Part shown: positions 46,014 through 57,300 of the stretch, piece after piece
Layout: each line of letters begins with the position of its first letter
Position numbering within the stretch: position 1 is the stretch's first letter
Source of the DNA: Glebionis coronaria
Taxonomy: Eukaryota > Streptophyta > Magnoliopsida > Asterales > Asteraceae
Direction: 5' to 3'
DNA length: 64,000 nucleotides
NCBI GenBank assembly: GCA_025667525.1
Contig: CM046881.1
Span: 497,943,627-498,007,626 of the forward strand
Made by a program: the position numbers and the translations under genes
The notes under the pieces: model-generated
The model's database searches: none
Told to the model about the DNA's origin: nothing
Seen by the model: only the letters and a program-made list of their open reading frames with translations

Positions 46014-46077
46014 TCGGGGTCGAGTCAGGCTCATGACTCGGTTAACAAAATTAAGCGCTTCTCGGGAGGCACCCCGA
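46014..46077 (+). other. Predicted three-way RNA junction downstream of element G ORF
   Basis: Outer stem TCGGGGT/ACCCCGA (46014-46020 with 46071-46077). Hairpin 1 is CGAGTC/GACTCG (46021-46026 with 46035-46040), with a loop containing GGCTCAT. Hairpin 2 is GCTTC/GAGGC (46057-46061 with 46066-46070, one G-T pair). Stems stack without unpaired bases at the 5' and 3' joints. Counterpart of 9279-9339. Confidence 0.6.
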
Positions 46078-46107
46078 TGATTTATCTATTTTATCTATTT
46101 TCTAACA

Positions 46108-46420
46108 TAAGTGTAGGGGCGTGCTTCTCTCCATGTGTGCTTGTTGGTATTTGTTTTTTTGTGCAGGTTCCCTTGGATCGAGAAAACTTTCAAAGGGTTG
46201 ATGTTGCTGTTTCCCATCATCTTCCTCATTCAGTCTCTGATCGATCTTCATGTCTATATCAGGGGAGTACTCAGTTCTCATCTTTATCCATACATATCTG
46301 ATTGTGTTCTCCTTCTTACACTTAGAATTCTAGAATTAGCCTTTTGTGTTCTTAAGTGTAGGGGTAGCACCTTATCACTTTTGAACATTGAAGCCAATGT
46401 TTGGTTCTAAGTGTAGGGGG
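46108..46420 (+). repeat. Extra polypurine-tract copies in element G
   Basis: TAAGTGTAGGGG occurs at 46108, 46353 and 46408, and again at the true tract at 47891 beside the 3' LTR. Confidence 0.85.
46384..46401 (+). other. 7 bp hairpin upstream of PPT-like tract (element G)
   Basis: AACATTG-AAGC-CAATGTT: the stem matches that of B at 9668-9685, with a different loop. It is followed by TAAGTGTAGGGGG. Confidence 0.65.
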
Positions 46421-47890
46421 TTTATATCATATTGATCATATTCATGCCTACTTGTTTGCCCTCTTGCATCCTATTTTGATCAAATGTGTGTTTGTTTTTA
46501 TTTATTTTATTAAATAATAATAAAACGTTTTTGACCGTGCGTGATTGACTTGTCCCGTAGGATAAAACCAAGGGGATCCTGACTTTGTCTGAGTGTTGAT
46601 CTGGCTGCTCCCTTAACTTTTAGACTGAGCTTTTAGGAATTGTGCAAATAAAAATGCTAAACGTGGAGTAGTTGGTTCTCTTTAGAGCTTATATGAGTAA
46701 CATGTGGCTTTTCCTCCTAGATTATAACTAGACAAAATAAGTGTGTGTTTTTTTCAAGCCTTTGAACGTTAAAAATTGTGTTGTTACGCAAAATAAATTC
46801 TTATGCAATTTTGATATAGAGTCCTAGTTCAACTTTTTATTTAAATTTGAGTGAAAGCATACTTTCTTAAATTTGAAATAATGTTGCGTGAATAAATATG
46901 AAAAGAAAATTGAATCGAAAAAAAAGAAGAGAAAAAAAATGAAAAAAAAAAGAAAATTTTGAAAAAAAATAGAAAAAAAAAGTGTTCAATAGAGTTAGAA
47001 GAGTCGAGTGAAAGAATAAGTGTTTTTGTTGCTTTAATTATATTTGTGAGAAACTTGCTTTTTCTTAAATTTAAATCCAAAGTTGAACTAGAATTCGTCA
47101 ATTTTATATAAGAGTTTAGACGGTATTAGAGAGTGTATAAGTCAAAGGTCCCGTGAGCTCCGATACAATTCTCGAGGGTGTAAAAACCTAGCCTCCTAAG
47201 CTTTGCTAAAGGACGAGTTGAGAAGAAAGTCGCCACATGGAGTGATCTCTCCTTTGAATCTTGAATCTCTAATTACCGTCGTTGTTTTTTCATCTAAGTG
47301 TCTTTTATTAGCTTAGTGGTGATTTCAAGATCTTTGATTTCAAAATCCCGCCAATCCCGGTACTATTCTCCGTGGGGTGTCAAAAGCCCGGGCACTTAAC
47401 CGATGAGGCTGGGACGTTCCGAGAAGAAAGCCGCTACATGGGAAAGGCCATTTTTGAAACTTTAATCTCGTCATTTTCGGTGAGTCTAATATTCCACTTA
47501 AATGATTAGCAACCATAACAAATGTCGATTTGAACGATCAAAACTTTGAAAATGAACACACTTGCCTAGTCTTTTATAATTATAGGAGTAGAAAGTTATA
47601 TTTACATAGGTTATTAGTATAATTAGTATTAGCATTTTGTCAAAACGTTTGCACAAGTAATCTTAGCTTAGTTGGGAGTAATAAAAAGAGGATGAAGATC
47701 TTTATTCCCTAGAGACACCCAGTTTGCGTGTTTCCCGTTCTATGATCCTTATACCTTGAATAAAAAGTCGAGCATGGCGGGTCACGGTGGATTTTTTTTT
47801 TTTTTTTTTTAGAAATTTCAAAAAAAATAGTTTTAAATTGTTTTTGGATTTAACGTTTGTGATAATAGTTGCTTGGGGGCAAGCAACCCT
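46421..47890 (+). other. Element G 3' noncoding region
   Basis: No coding region. It contains an A-rich purine stretch (46915-46985), two diverged ~105 bp repeats about 197 bp apart (47158-47262 and 47356-47450, each with a TACWATTCTC...GAGAAGAAAGYCGCYACATGG pattern in separated blocks) and a 19-base T run at 47792-47810. Confidence 0.65.
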
Positions 47891-47904
47891 TAAGTGTAGG
47901 GGTG
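47891..47904 (+). other. Element G 3' polypurine tract
   Basis: TAAGTGTAGGGGTG directly before the 3' LTR. Confidence 0.75.
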
Positions 47905-49427
47905 TGTTGAACACGTAATTATTCAACTTTTTAGTGCTAATATCCCTTCATTTTTGGCATAATAAATAGAAAAACATGCAATTTTAGTGCATTTATCGTT
48001 TATATGTGTTATTTATTATTGTAGGTACCAATATTAAAGAAAAGGAGCAAAAACGAAGAAAAAGACCAAAAAAGAGCACGAGAAATGGAAAGAGCACGAA
48101 AAGTCGAGTCCAACGGTGCATTCATATTTTATTGGGTCGGCCCGACACCATTTAAAAGGGTCGGACCGACCCATTAATTGACTTCAGCCACACAGGCCCA
48201 ACACAAGCGAACACAGCCCAAAAAGACGCAGGGTGGCCCATAAATGAATGAAAAGAAAAGATGAGATATGATAGCTTCATATATAAGCAGACAACATTCA
48301 TATATTTTTATTTATCTTTCTTTTCGTTAAGTTTAGAGGGGACGCACATATTTTTTCAATAGGCTGTAGTTTTTTAGATAAGGTTTTATTTTCCTGTTTG
48401 AGATTTACGCAGCACAAGGAGGGCATCATCTGGAGCCGACACCTTCAGATTGGTGGGGGTACACATTAATTTTAAGCTTTTAACTCCTTTAAATGTCTTT
48501 GTGTTTTGTTCTATTGAAATTTAATTTTGTTTAATCATTATCATTTAGTGCAATCATTATTAGTATACCGTATAGTTTTATTTGGGATTTACAAACTTTC
48601 TGTTTCCAATTCAAGGATTCATCTTTCCTTTTGTTCGGACGAAGGAATATAAAGCATTCATCATTCATTTTGTTTTTAAGTCATCTCAATTTATGACTAG
48701 TATGCATTAATTAGTTGCTTCTTGTTTAATTAATGTTTTAGCTTTTCATACGTATGATTTCCATTTTACATTCACCATATGAATCTATCATTTATTACTT
48801 CTTTCAAGGCTTGTATTATTTAGTTTCAATATTGACTAATGGAGTTTAAAGAAATGGGATTTGAACTTATGGAATTCGGGTCATTATTAATGGTTGGTTC
48901 CATTACTTATGTTTTGATGCTTATACTTGAGAATAGCTTAAATTTTGATTTGGTATTTGGAGTTTCGACTTATAAGCGGAGTAGTTTTTTTGGCATAAAT
49001 GATTAGTTATTGGTGGAGGTCTTTTTTATTTGGCTTATGATTTATGGTGGATTTATCTCGATTGTTGTTTAATCTACATAAAGGTTATTTCTTTAACCTT
49101 CTTTTTATTTATAAGCATAAAGTTTCTTAATTTTTATCGCGCATTGTCATAGTTACTTTGTTGATTTCTACCTTTAATATCATGATTAGAGTAGTTTTAT
49201 TTATGCTTGTTTAGTTTAGCATCTTTATTATTGTTAGTTGATATTTGTAGCTTACATAATTGTTGCTTTTCTCGTTTAATATTTTATTATGAATTTTAGT
49301 AGTTTCAATATATAAAAAATCAAAATCTTTTTATTCGAGCATCAAACTAGAGACATAAACGCATATTTCGATTCACACTTCGTTGGAACTACGATAACCT
49401 TTCGGGTATACGAAAACGACTAAATCA
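47905..49427 (+). repeat. Element G 3' LTR (1523 bp)
   Basis: Uninterrupted copy, TGTTGAACACG to ACTAAATCA. It serves as the empty-site control for the Helitron in the other LTR. Confidence 0.95.
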
Positions 49428-49432
49428 AGCAG

Positions 49433-50039
49433 CATACTATGACTATGAGATATAGCAAATGGATGTTAAAACTGCCTTCTTAAACGGTCGCATAGATGAA
49501 GACATCTATATGCAACAACCGGAAGGGTATGTTGATCCTAAATATCTAAAGTGCGTGTGCAAACTTCAAAGATCTATTTATGGTTTGAAGCAAGCATCAC
49601 GTCAATGGAATAAACGATTTGATGAAGAAATCAAAAAGTTCAGATTTATTCAAAATCGCGATGAGCCATGTGTATATCACAAAGCTAGTGGGAGTAATGT
49701 AGTATTCCTAATTTTCTATGTCGATGACATATTGATCATGGGAAGTTACATTCCAAGACTTAAGGAGGTTAAGGATTATCTTGGTAAATGTTTTTCTATG
49801 AAGGATTTGGGAGATGCTGCATATATTTTGGGAATTAAAATCTATCGAGATAGGAGTAGACGGTTAATTGGTCTTAGTCAAGATGCTTATATTGATAAGA
49901 TATTGAAGTAGTATAACATGCATAACTCTAAGAAAGGTTTTCAACCTATGGAGGTTAAGTATGAATTAAGTCATGAGAAAGATGCATGAACACCCGAATA
50001 GGTGGATTACATGCGGAAGGTGCCTTATGCTTTGGCTGT
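49433..50039 (+). pseudogene. C2 copia reverse transcriptase, continuation
   Basis: Directly follows the second AGCAG. It has MDVKTAFLNGRIDEDIYMQQP, YGLKQASRQWN, the intact catalytic box YVDDILIMG (about 49722-49746), and the MKDLGDAAYILGIKI block. A TAG at 49909-49911 and later stops kill the frame. It is cut at 50039 by element F in the segment that leads to RNase H (KVPYALAV). Confidence 0.92.
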
Positions 50040-52712
50040 TGTGATACCCAGAACCCGAGGTCATTTATTTACCCTAAATTACGAATATTTTTGAAAATTT
50101 TAAGAAATTTCGTTTATTATATATTTGACTGTTTAAGTTGAAACCGATGTTTAAGGTCGTAATCTTGACGATTGACGATTTAAGAAAGACGACGATGACT
50201 ACGATCCCGACGGATGCCCAATTTTTATGTTTTATTTCGTTTTGTAGATATTAAAATTTTTCGAGAGTTTTATTTTTGGTTCGTGTTAAGTCGATCCAGG
50301 TGCGTTTTATTTCATCTCGAGTGCGTTTAAATTGCTTTAAAAGTATTTTCGAGTGTTTGGGGCGACTCCCGACTCCCGCAAATTTTGAAATCAACTAGTA
50401 AGTCGTTTCCCGCTACTAAGTTGTGTCGTTTAAAAATTAGGCCAAAAGAAGAACAAAATTGCAAGAAAGATCCTTATGATTTTACAAAAAGAAAGAGAGA
50501 GAGAGAGAATTCATTTCATTTTCATTTCAAATTTTTTTCTTCCTTTTATGTTTTCTCTCTTAGGCCGTCGGCCATATCAAACAACCACCACCACCACATG
50601 AATTTTTTTGTGTTTTTGAAGAAACAAATCAAAGACCAGTCCTCAAAAACCCTTTGTGAGTATTTTTGAACAATGAAATCCAACATGCATTCATACATTT
50701 ATTTTTAAATTAAAGATTTTTCAAAAGATGTTTTGATTTAATTAAATCAACTACATGTTCAATTTATAGGTTAGTAATGGATAATCATCCACAAAACCAA
50801 CCAAAATCAATTTGGTTAGGGTGTTTTGAACACCAACACCCCACGGCCAAATGGGGGTGTTTGGTTGTTCATGGTGGTTGATGAACTGTGTTGTGTGTTT
50901 GTGTTTAGAGTTGTGTTTTTGATGTTTTTAAATAGGATAAACATAATGCATGTGTTATTTAGGATTTGGTTTTTCATGAAGATTTGATTTTCTTAGTAGT
51001 ATAGACTGATTTGGGTGTTTGGGAATGATTATAAGTGGTTAGGTTAGGTCTAGAAGATGTTATAACGGATTGGAAACAAGTGTTTGGGTCGATTTTGAGG
51101 AAGGAAATTTTTGGCAGATTGTTTAGGGATGTTTTCGTGGGTTTAATTTTGTAAACAGGTCATGAGGTTAGGATATAGCTGTAGAGCATTGTCTTAGCTT
51201 CGATTTGGTATAAGAAAGAGCTTACGACTCCTAACGAGTCAAAAGTTATGCTATTTTGAAAGTTCGTGTACCGGGAGATGAGAATCAACATAATCCGAAA
51301 TTATGTTTGGTTTTAGGTCAAATCCCGGGGACCATAGATAGAGTCATATAAATAACTGAACGTTGTTCTTTGATTCCAAACCTGCATTTTTGAGCCTGTT
51401 TTTAGACTTAAGGGTCAAATTAGCTAATGGTACATTTTAAACAAGTCAAACAAGTCTTACATGGTAAAAGTGCAAAATCAGTCCGAAAAGTTTACGTCTA
51501 GTAATGTAGTGAGTAATGGGTCATAAAAGTGAAAACTTTCTATGGAATTTAAAATGGGTTTTCTACAGGTTATAAGGGATTTTTACAAATTTTATCGTGA
51601 TTTATAGTAACGCTTAAGTGTTAGAAAACAGCCCGTACTGAGTTTAGTAACGCTTAAGTACCGGCAAAGTTATAAAATGGGAAACATTTCTAATTACATA
51701 GATAGATAGTATGAGTTTAGTAATGATCACATGTATGAGTTTTGGCGTGAGTTTTTATAAGTATTAAGTGTTTTTATATACGCGTGTTTAGTACAATAAT
51801 GTACACGGAGTATTGACTCGGTTTTCGTATTTTGATTTCTAGGTCACGTGTTAGATTTTCCGCGGCAACCAAATCGTCGGTGATATTTTTGTTAAGTCTT
51901 CGCTAGAACCACTACTACTACGCAAGTTGAGTTTATAGCCTCGCTTCTTAAACTTTTAAATGGTTTTACCCGCGAGGGGGATGCATGCTATTTTAAATGA
52001 AACGAGCATAAGTCATGAAGGATTGTTGGACTCGAAAGTTGCCTAGATTGTGTTGAGTACCTAGTTGCATAAGACCCTATATTCTTGAACTATTAACTAT
52101 TTTTTAATCCTTGTGTGGATTAACAATAGCCGCTTATACAACTGATAGTACTATGGGGTTGACGACCCTATCCGAGACGAGAGCTAGTACATTGAGTACC
52201 CTCTGCGGACGGATAACATGTGATAAGAAATAAGGTATAATTGCAACTAATGCCTTTAGAAGGGGACTGGTTTCATCTTAATATACTTATGTTCAAAATG
52301 AGATTGTAAAACCTATAAATTTTGCTCAACATTATTTGTTGACCCCTTTAAGCATGTGTTTCAGGTAATCGATGATATGATAGCAAGGATCATGCGAGGA
52401 TGGAAGTTGTTGTGGCTTGGCGGTCTACTTTGTCTTTCCTCCCTTTTTATAACTTAAAACTTTTTATATTATGTCATGTGAACTAGTAATGTACTTTTAG
52501 GTTGAGATTAAGTGGGGACCTAAACGCAACTCTATTTAGCATTATCTTTGGGGTTTGGGAAGCGGTAGACAATGATGTTTTAACAATGTTTAATTTATGT
52601 TTAAATCTTTACGTCTCTTTGAGTCGTTCGAAATAGCTTGTGTGTGATGATAATTGCCTAGCACCCAAATGTTGTAGTTCCGTTGCGCATATCATTTGGA
52701 GGGGGTGTTAGA
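50040..52712 (+). repeat. Element F 5' LTR (about 2.67 kb)
   Basis: Starts TGTGATACCCAG. The right boundary is set by the primer site: the end GGTGTTAGA is probably a mutated form of a TTACA end. No second copy is available, so the end is inferred. Open frames inside (such as 50385-50669) have no recognisable content. Confidence 0.65.
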
Positions 52713-52715
52713 GAT

Positions 52716-52729
52716 TGGTAATCAGAGCC
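52716..52729 (+). other. Element F primer binding site
   Basis: TGGTAATCAGAGCC, the initiator-tRNA-Met site with one extra A, as seen in plant chromoviruses. Confidence 0.7.
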
Positions 52730-53106
52730 ATGAGTTATAGAGAACTAGGTCGTTTTGAAAAATCCTAAACTATAACTTTTGATGTCGTAAGAAATTGTCC
52801 AAGCACACAACTATCCTGCATGGCTCTGGTAAGATTTACTTTTAGTATTGATGGAAATATATGTATCCCTTTTAAATTGAAATGAATGTATGAGTATTTA
52901 TTACGTAAATATTGAACTACTATATGTAAACGTTGAAATTGTACGCGGAATACTCGATACCGTAATTCTTGTATTGCATATGCATGAACATCATATTATC
53001 GCATTTTGGGCATGTGTACCACCTTTGCATTGCATTTGCATCCATATAATTATAAATATTGAATGATGACCTTACGTACCCTCCAAAATTTTATGTGATT
53101 GCAGAG

Positions 53107-54138
53107 ATGGCCGAGGTACCGCCTAATGGTAATGGAGACGAATTTGTCGTGAGATACGAAGGGGGACCGTTTCCTCCAAACCCACTGGATGACGACAATG
53201 GATGGATAGCTCAAGAAGAGGAAATAGAGCCGGCAAACGATAGTGATGAAAGTGATGTAGACAACTATAGTGTTAGTGACGATGGTGAAGAGGATTCTGA
53301 GGAGGAGGATCTGGTGGATGACGGAATTCCAGCAGATGTCATCGGTCAAACTAAGCCCAATTTTGTTCAATCCCCCAATTCTCCAAAAGGATACGAAGTG
53401 CCTCCAACAGGCCGTTACGATCAGCAACCTATATGTCGCCCAATGACTACTTGTAAGGATTATCTGAGGACTGTGTCGGGGTTTGCTCGGGTAAGTAATG
53501 AGTTTAGTGCGGAGTCCAGTGCTGCAGCTAGATCGCGTTCTCTTCACGAAAATATTACGAAGGTTTACTTTCTAAAGCCAAGGAACTATATGGAATCTGA
53601 AAACCGTTTGAGAAGGATTGATAGGCTAATGTATGAACGTTACGTGGTGGAGACAAGAGTGATCAAGAGGTTTGACGAGAATGAAAGAGCACATCAGAAG
53701 TTATTAACAATGATTGCAAGGGCTGAGTACGATGGAGCATCGACTAAGAATGATATTGACAGCTTACGATCCATGATAGCAAATTTGAGTGCAAGTCTTG
53801 AGCAGGTTAAGGAAGACAATGCTAGGTTGGTCAGGATGCAGAGTTGGGAGCACCGTGTAAGATCATCCCTACCGCAAGACTGGATATTCGTGGATGACTC
53901 TGAGCAAGAGGCCAATGATTTCATGGTTCAACCGCCCGCCAGGGGTGAGTGTGTCGCCTTTGGGAATCAAGTAGCACCGGAGTTTGGGTCTACTTCTAGA
54001 AGGGAGAAGGTGGCAGAATGTGAGCCGAGCGATAAAGGGAAGAGAAAGATGGATGAGGAAGAAGATAGTGATGAAGAGCCCGAGGAGGATGAGGAAGAAC
54101 CACCGTCCAAGAAGTCATGTGGATCACCACGTGGCTAG
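53107..54138 (+). CDS. Element F acidic coiled-coil protein encoded before gag
   Basis: Open for 343 codons from the ATG at 53107 (MAEVPPNGNGDEF); an upstream in-frame ATG at 53065 is possible. No stop or frameshift is seen, unlike the neighbouring gag. Residues ~35-80 are very acidic (Asp/Glu/Ser); ~165-260 are a predicted coiled coil (ENRLRRIDRLMYERYVVETR, IDSLRSMIANLSASLEQVKE); the tail is basic then acidic (KGKRKMDEEEDSDEE) and could be a nuclear signal. I recognise no family. Extra ORFs before gag are known in some other gypsy lineages (for example Ogre), but I do not recall one with a chromovirus-like gag, so this may be an unusual accessory gene. Confidence 0.65.
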   Translation: MAEVPPNGNGDEFVVRYEGGPFPPNPLDDDNGWIAQEEEIEPANDSDESDVDNYSVSDDGEEDSEEEDLVDDGIPADVIGQTKPNFVQSPNSPKGYEVPPTGRYDQQPICRPMTTCKDYLRTVSGFARVSNEFSAESSAAARSRSLHENITKVYFLKPRNYMESENRLRRIDRLMYERYVVETRVIKRFDENERAHQKLLTMIARAEYDGASTKNDIDSLRSMIANLSASLEQVKEDNARLVRMQSWEHRVRSSLPQDWIFVDDSEQEANDFMVQPPARGECVAFGNQVAPEFGSTSRREKVAECEPSDKGKRKMDEEEDSDEEPEEDEEEPPSKKSCGSPRG

Positions 54139-54497
54139 TTACTTGTATTTCATTTTTATTTTTTTATCGTTGTAATCGAACTTATTTAGACTCCTGTATG
54201 ATGGTCTTGTGATGAAAACTTGATAACTTTAAGTTTGTTGGTGTATGGTTGTAGTGGCATTACTTGTCATAGATTTTGGTTGATATATCAATGCAATCCA
54301 TGTTTACCTTTCATAATCTATGATAAGTCTTGAATTTGCTCTTTTGTGATGTGATTGATGAATATTAGTAACCTTGTTGATGTGTTGTTGTACTTATATT
54401 ATGTCCTGAAAGAGAAATCCTTCTTAATCTTGATATGTATACTTACCTTGTTTTCTATTTCCCTGCCATTGCAAAGAGGTGTAACTAAGACTTCACC
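54139..54497 (+). other. Element F spacer between accessory ORF and gag
   Basis: 360 bases, T-rich, with no ORF. It could hold a splice acceptor or internal promoter for gag, but I see no decisive signal. Confidence 0.4.
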
Positions 54498-55576
54498 ATG
54501 CCTCCAAAGTTGACAGCTACTCGTGTGAACAGTATGATTCAAGAGGCAATCGCCAATGCTCTTGAGGCAGATCGTGCGAACAGAGACCAGGGTCAAGGTG
54601 GAAATGTGGAAAGACAACCAGCCCCAAGGAAATGTTCATATGTCGGTTTCGTGAAATGTGGTCCCACACAGTTTCGTGGTACCGGTGGAGCTTTGGAACT
54701 CCGTAGATGGGTGGAAAAGATTGAGAGCACTTTTGAAATCAGTGGGTGCTCTGAGGCAAACAAAGTTAAATTTGCAACTGCTACTTTCCTGGATGATGCT
54801 TTAAGCTGGTGGAACAACCAGGTGGCTACTATCGGATTGGTAGTAGCAAATGGAAGAACTTAGGCTGCAACCAAGGCACTTTTGACTAAGAAGTTTTGTC
54901 CCGAGGAAGAGCTGGGTTAGTTAGAGGACGAGTTGAGACACATGTCATTGAAGAATAATGACATCACTGCTTATACAAGAAGGTTTAATGAGTTAAGCCT
55001 ATTGTGTCCTAATGCTTTCGCAAACGATCGCAAGAAGATGAAACAATATATCAAGGGTCTATCGAGCGACATTAAGGGTGAGACTACTTCATCAAAGCCC
55101 GGATCATTTGGTGAGGCCGTTCAGATGGCTCATGCACTGATGGATGTTAAGTTGCAAGACAAGAAAGACTATATTGCTGAAGGAAACAAAAGGAAATGGG
55201 AAGCTGCCCAGATGAATCAATCACAAGGAAAAATCGTAGGGGTAATCGCAACAACAATCAAGGATCGAATCATAACCAATAGTTCAGCCAAAGGAGGAAT
55301 GATGGGATGAGAGCCGTTACTACCCCCAGAGGAGTTAAGGCCAATCCTCATTTTGGCCATTGTAACTTGTACCACATTGGGAATTGTCCTCCTGTATGTG
55401 GCAAGTGTGGGAAGGCTGATCATAGAGTTGCAGATTGTCGATCTAGAGGTGTGGCTACAGGGGCAAATGCCACGAGAGTAATGGTTTGTTTTGGTTGTGA
55501 AGAAAAAGGCCACAAGCAAGGAAACTGACCGAAAGATGGGAATAAGCAGGGAGGAAATAATGTTGTTGTTGTATAC
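54498..55576 (+). pseudogene. Element F gag (chromovirus type), broken
   Basis: ATG at 54498 (MPPKLTATRVNSMIQEAIAN). The capsid domain has QFRGTGGALELRRWVEKIESTF, DDALSWWNNQ and LRHMSLKNNDITAYTRRFNELS. In-frame stops occur at 54861-54863 and near 54918; a shift near 55300 leads to a frame with knuckle 1 CGKCGKADHRVADC (complete) and knuckle 2 CFGCEEKGHKQGN, where the last Cys codon has become TGA (55527). It resembles Tekay/Del-type gag. The protease and pol expected next are separated by the insertion of E. Confidence 0.85.
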
Positions 55577-56041
55577 TGTTAGGACCATTGGAATAGTTAA
55601 TTGTAATAGGTAGACTAGGAGGTATGTAGTTCCTCCTGGTCCTAGTAGTAGTAGGAGCAAGTCGTACTTCTGGTCCTAGTTAAAGTCAAACTTTATTATT
55701 TATTTATTATTCTGTTAGCATATGCATGAGATATGTTAGGAAAGGATATGCATATCAGTTTTACACGTTTTGTTTAATGATGTATTAGGGTTTCCTTGTA
55801 GTATAAAAGGAACCTTAGGCAGAAGGGTTAGACACACCTTCATCAAACGTAATTCTAGTCATTATCAATATTAGAAATCCTTAGAAAGGATCAAGTCTTT
55901 ATAGTTATTCTGTTCTTCTTTATAGTATTTGTATTCCGTACTTATATTGTGTATAGAGTCTCTCTGTGAATAGACTTGTAATTACAGAAGTCGTTCACCG
56001 TTCCTGACAGGCTGCAAGATCCACATCTAGTGGACCCAACA
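55577..56041 (+). repeat. Element E 5' LTR (465 bp)
   Basis: TGTTAGGACC...GGACCCAACA. TATA box TATAAAAG at 55802-55809. It contains an ACTTCTGGT and several CCTAGT motifs near 55635-55680. Confidence 0.85.
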
Positions 56042-56043
56042 AG

Positions 56044-56055
56044 TGGTATCAGAGA
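56044..56055 (+). other. Element E primer binding site (initiator tRNA-Met)
   Basis: TGGTATCAGAGA, two bases after the LTR; the last base differs from the usual C. Confidence 0.85.
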
Positions 56056-56117
56056 CTGGGAGAGTCTCTGTACAAGAAGAATCAAATTTTTTTTATTACT
56101 AACATTTTTGTTTCATT

Positions 56118-57300
56118 ATGTCTGCCTCAAGTTCTACTCAAACAGGAGAAGATAACACTCCTAAAACTGTGCAACCTCATCAGATCATTGTTACGGTTTC
56201 CAACACAAATGGGAAATTCCCTCTTCTAAAAAAGGACGAATATGATAGTTGGGCAATGAAGATGGAATGGTGGATCACCAACACTGATCAAGACCTTTGG
56301 AAGGTTATTCTGAATGGGAACAGCAGGAAGCTGACTGGAAGAGACAAGAATGGTAATATTACCCTTCTTGACCCTAAAACTCATTAAGAAATCATAGCCA
56401 TTCAGAAGGACGTTAAAGCAAAAACTATTTTGCTTCAATCTCTTCCTGATGATCACATGGGTGACTTCTACCATTTGTATGATGCTAGAGAGATCTGGAA
56501 TGGAATAAAAGCAAGGTTTGGTGGGAATGCGGAGTCAAAGAAAATGTGAAGATCCATGCTGAGAGATGAATTCACAGAATTCAAAATCTCAGAAACTGAA
56601 GGTATACATCAAGGGTATGACAGGTTCCAAAATATATTAAGCCAATTGAATCAACTTCGGTCGAAACCTAACGATGGTGATATTAATGCAAGATTTCTTA
56701 GAGCCTTACCCTACTCATGGAATCAGGTGGTAATCTCTCTCAAAGCAAAAGGTGGGCTTGACTATCTCAATTTTGATGATTTATTTCATAAGCTCAAAAC
56801 TTTTGAACCTCATGTGAGGGGATATTCTAGTGATTCTTTTCCCACTCCTACTAATTCTGCCTTTGTGAGTTCTATGGGATCCAGTCCCATGTCTTATGCT
56901 AGTAGTCCAAGCAATACCGTTTCTTCTCAACATACTTTTCAGCATACTTCTGCTCCTGAACCAACAGCCAAATCTGGTAGCATGGTAGAAGCTGTTCTTC
57001 ATTCTTTTGTGGCTGACGTTGATGCTCAACAACAACTTGCTTTTGATGACTTCAAACAGGTCGATAAACTTGACCTGGATGAAATGGATCTTAAATGGCA
57101 GATGGCCATGCTCATTCTTAGGGTTCACAAGTTTGAGAAGAAAGCAGGTCGAAAATTCAATTACAACCCAAGGGAGCCAGAACGGTTTGACAGAAGCAAG
57201 GTTCGATGCTATAACTGCCAGCAGCAAGGTCACTTTGCAAGGGAATCCCTAGCAAGAATGACCATGAGAAGAGCGGATACTCAGCTTTTAAGGTTCAGGA
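56118..57300 (+). pseudogene. Element E gag
   Basis: ATG at 56118 (MSASSSTQTGEDNTPKTV). DUF4219/UBN2-type copia gag: KDEYDSWAMKMEWWI, ILLQSLPDDH and INARFLRALPYSWNQVV. Stops at 56385-56387 and 56547-56549. The zinc knuckle CYNCQQQGHFARES (about 57210-57250) has lost its last Cys to Ser, and the frame shifts right after it. Confidence 0.9.

Larger units (their letters stand above)
37241..49427 (+). mobile_element. Element G: non-autonomous gypsy element with nested Helitron
   Basis: LTRs start TGTTGAACACG and end ACTAAATCA, with the 5 bp duplication AGCAG at 37236-37240 and 49428-49432. The 5' LTR (37241-44138) is 1518 bp once the Helitron is removed; the 3' LTR (47905-49427) is 1523 bp. A tRNA-Asp-type primer site and a 3.8 kb interior follow, with only one ORF region lacking capsid, protease, transcriptase and integrase domains. 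It inserted into C2 reverse transcriptase. The family is one I recall as common in Anthemideae genomes. Confidence 0.92.
50040..55576 (+). mobile_element. Element F: gypsy element with chromovirus-like gag, right part outside window
   Basis: A 5' LTR, an initiator-tRNA-Met-type primer site, an extra ORF and gag are visible. F is interrupted at 55577 by element E, and its remainder is not in the window. It inserted in C2 at 50040; the five bases before it are GCTGT, but the matching duplication lies outside. Confidence 0.8.

Noticed and set aside
46841..47101. Minus-strand ORF rich in Phe
   Set aside because: Caused by the A-rich purine stretch at 46915-46985.
53050..53547. Minus-strand 165-codon ORF
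   Set aside because: Antisense of the F accessory ORF with unnatural composition.
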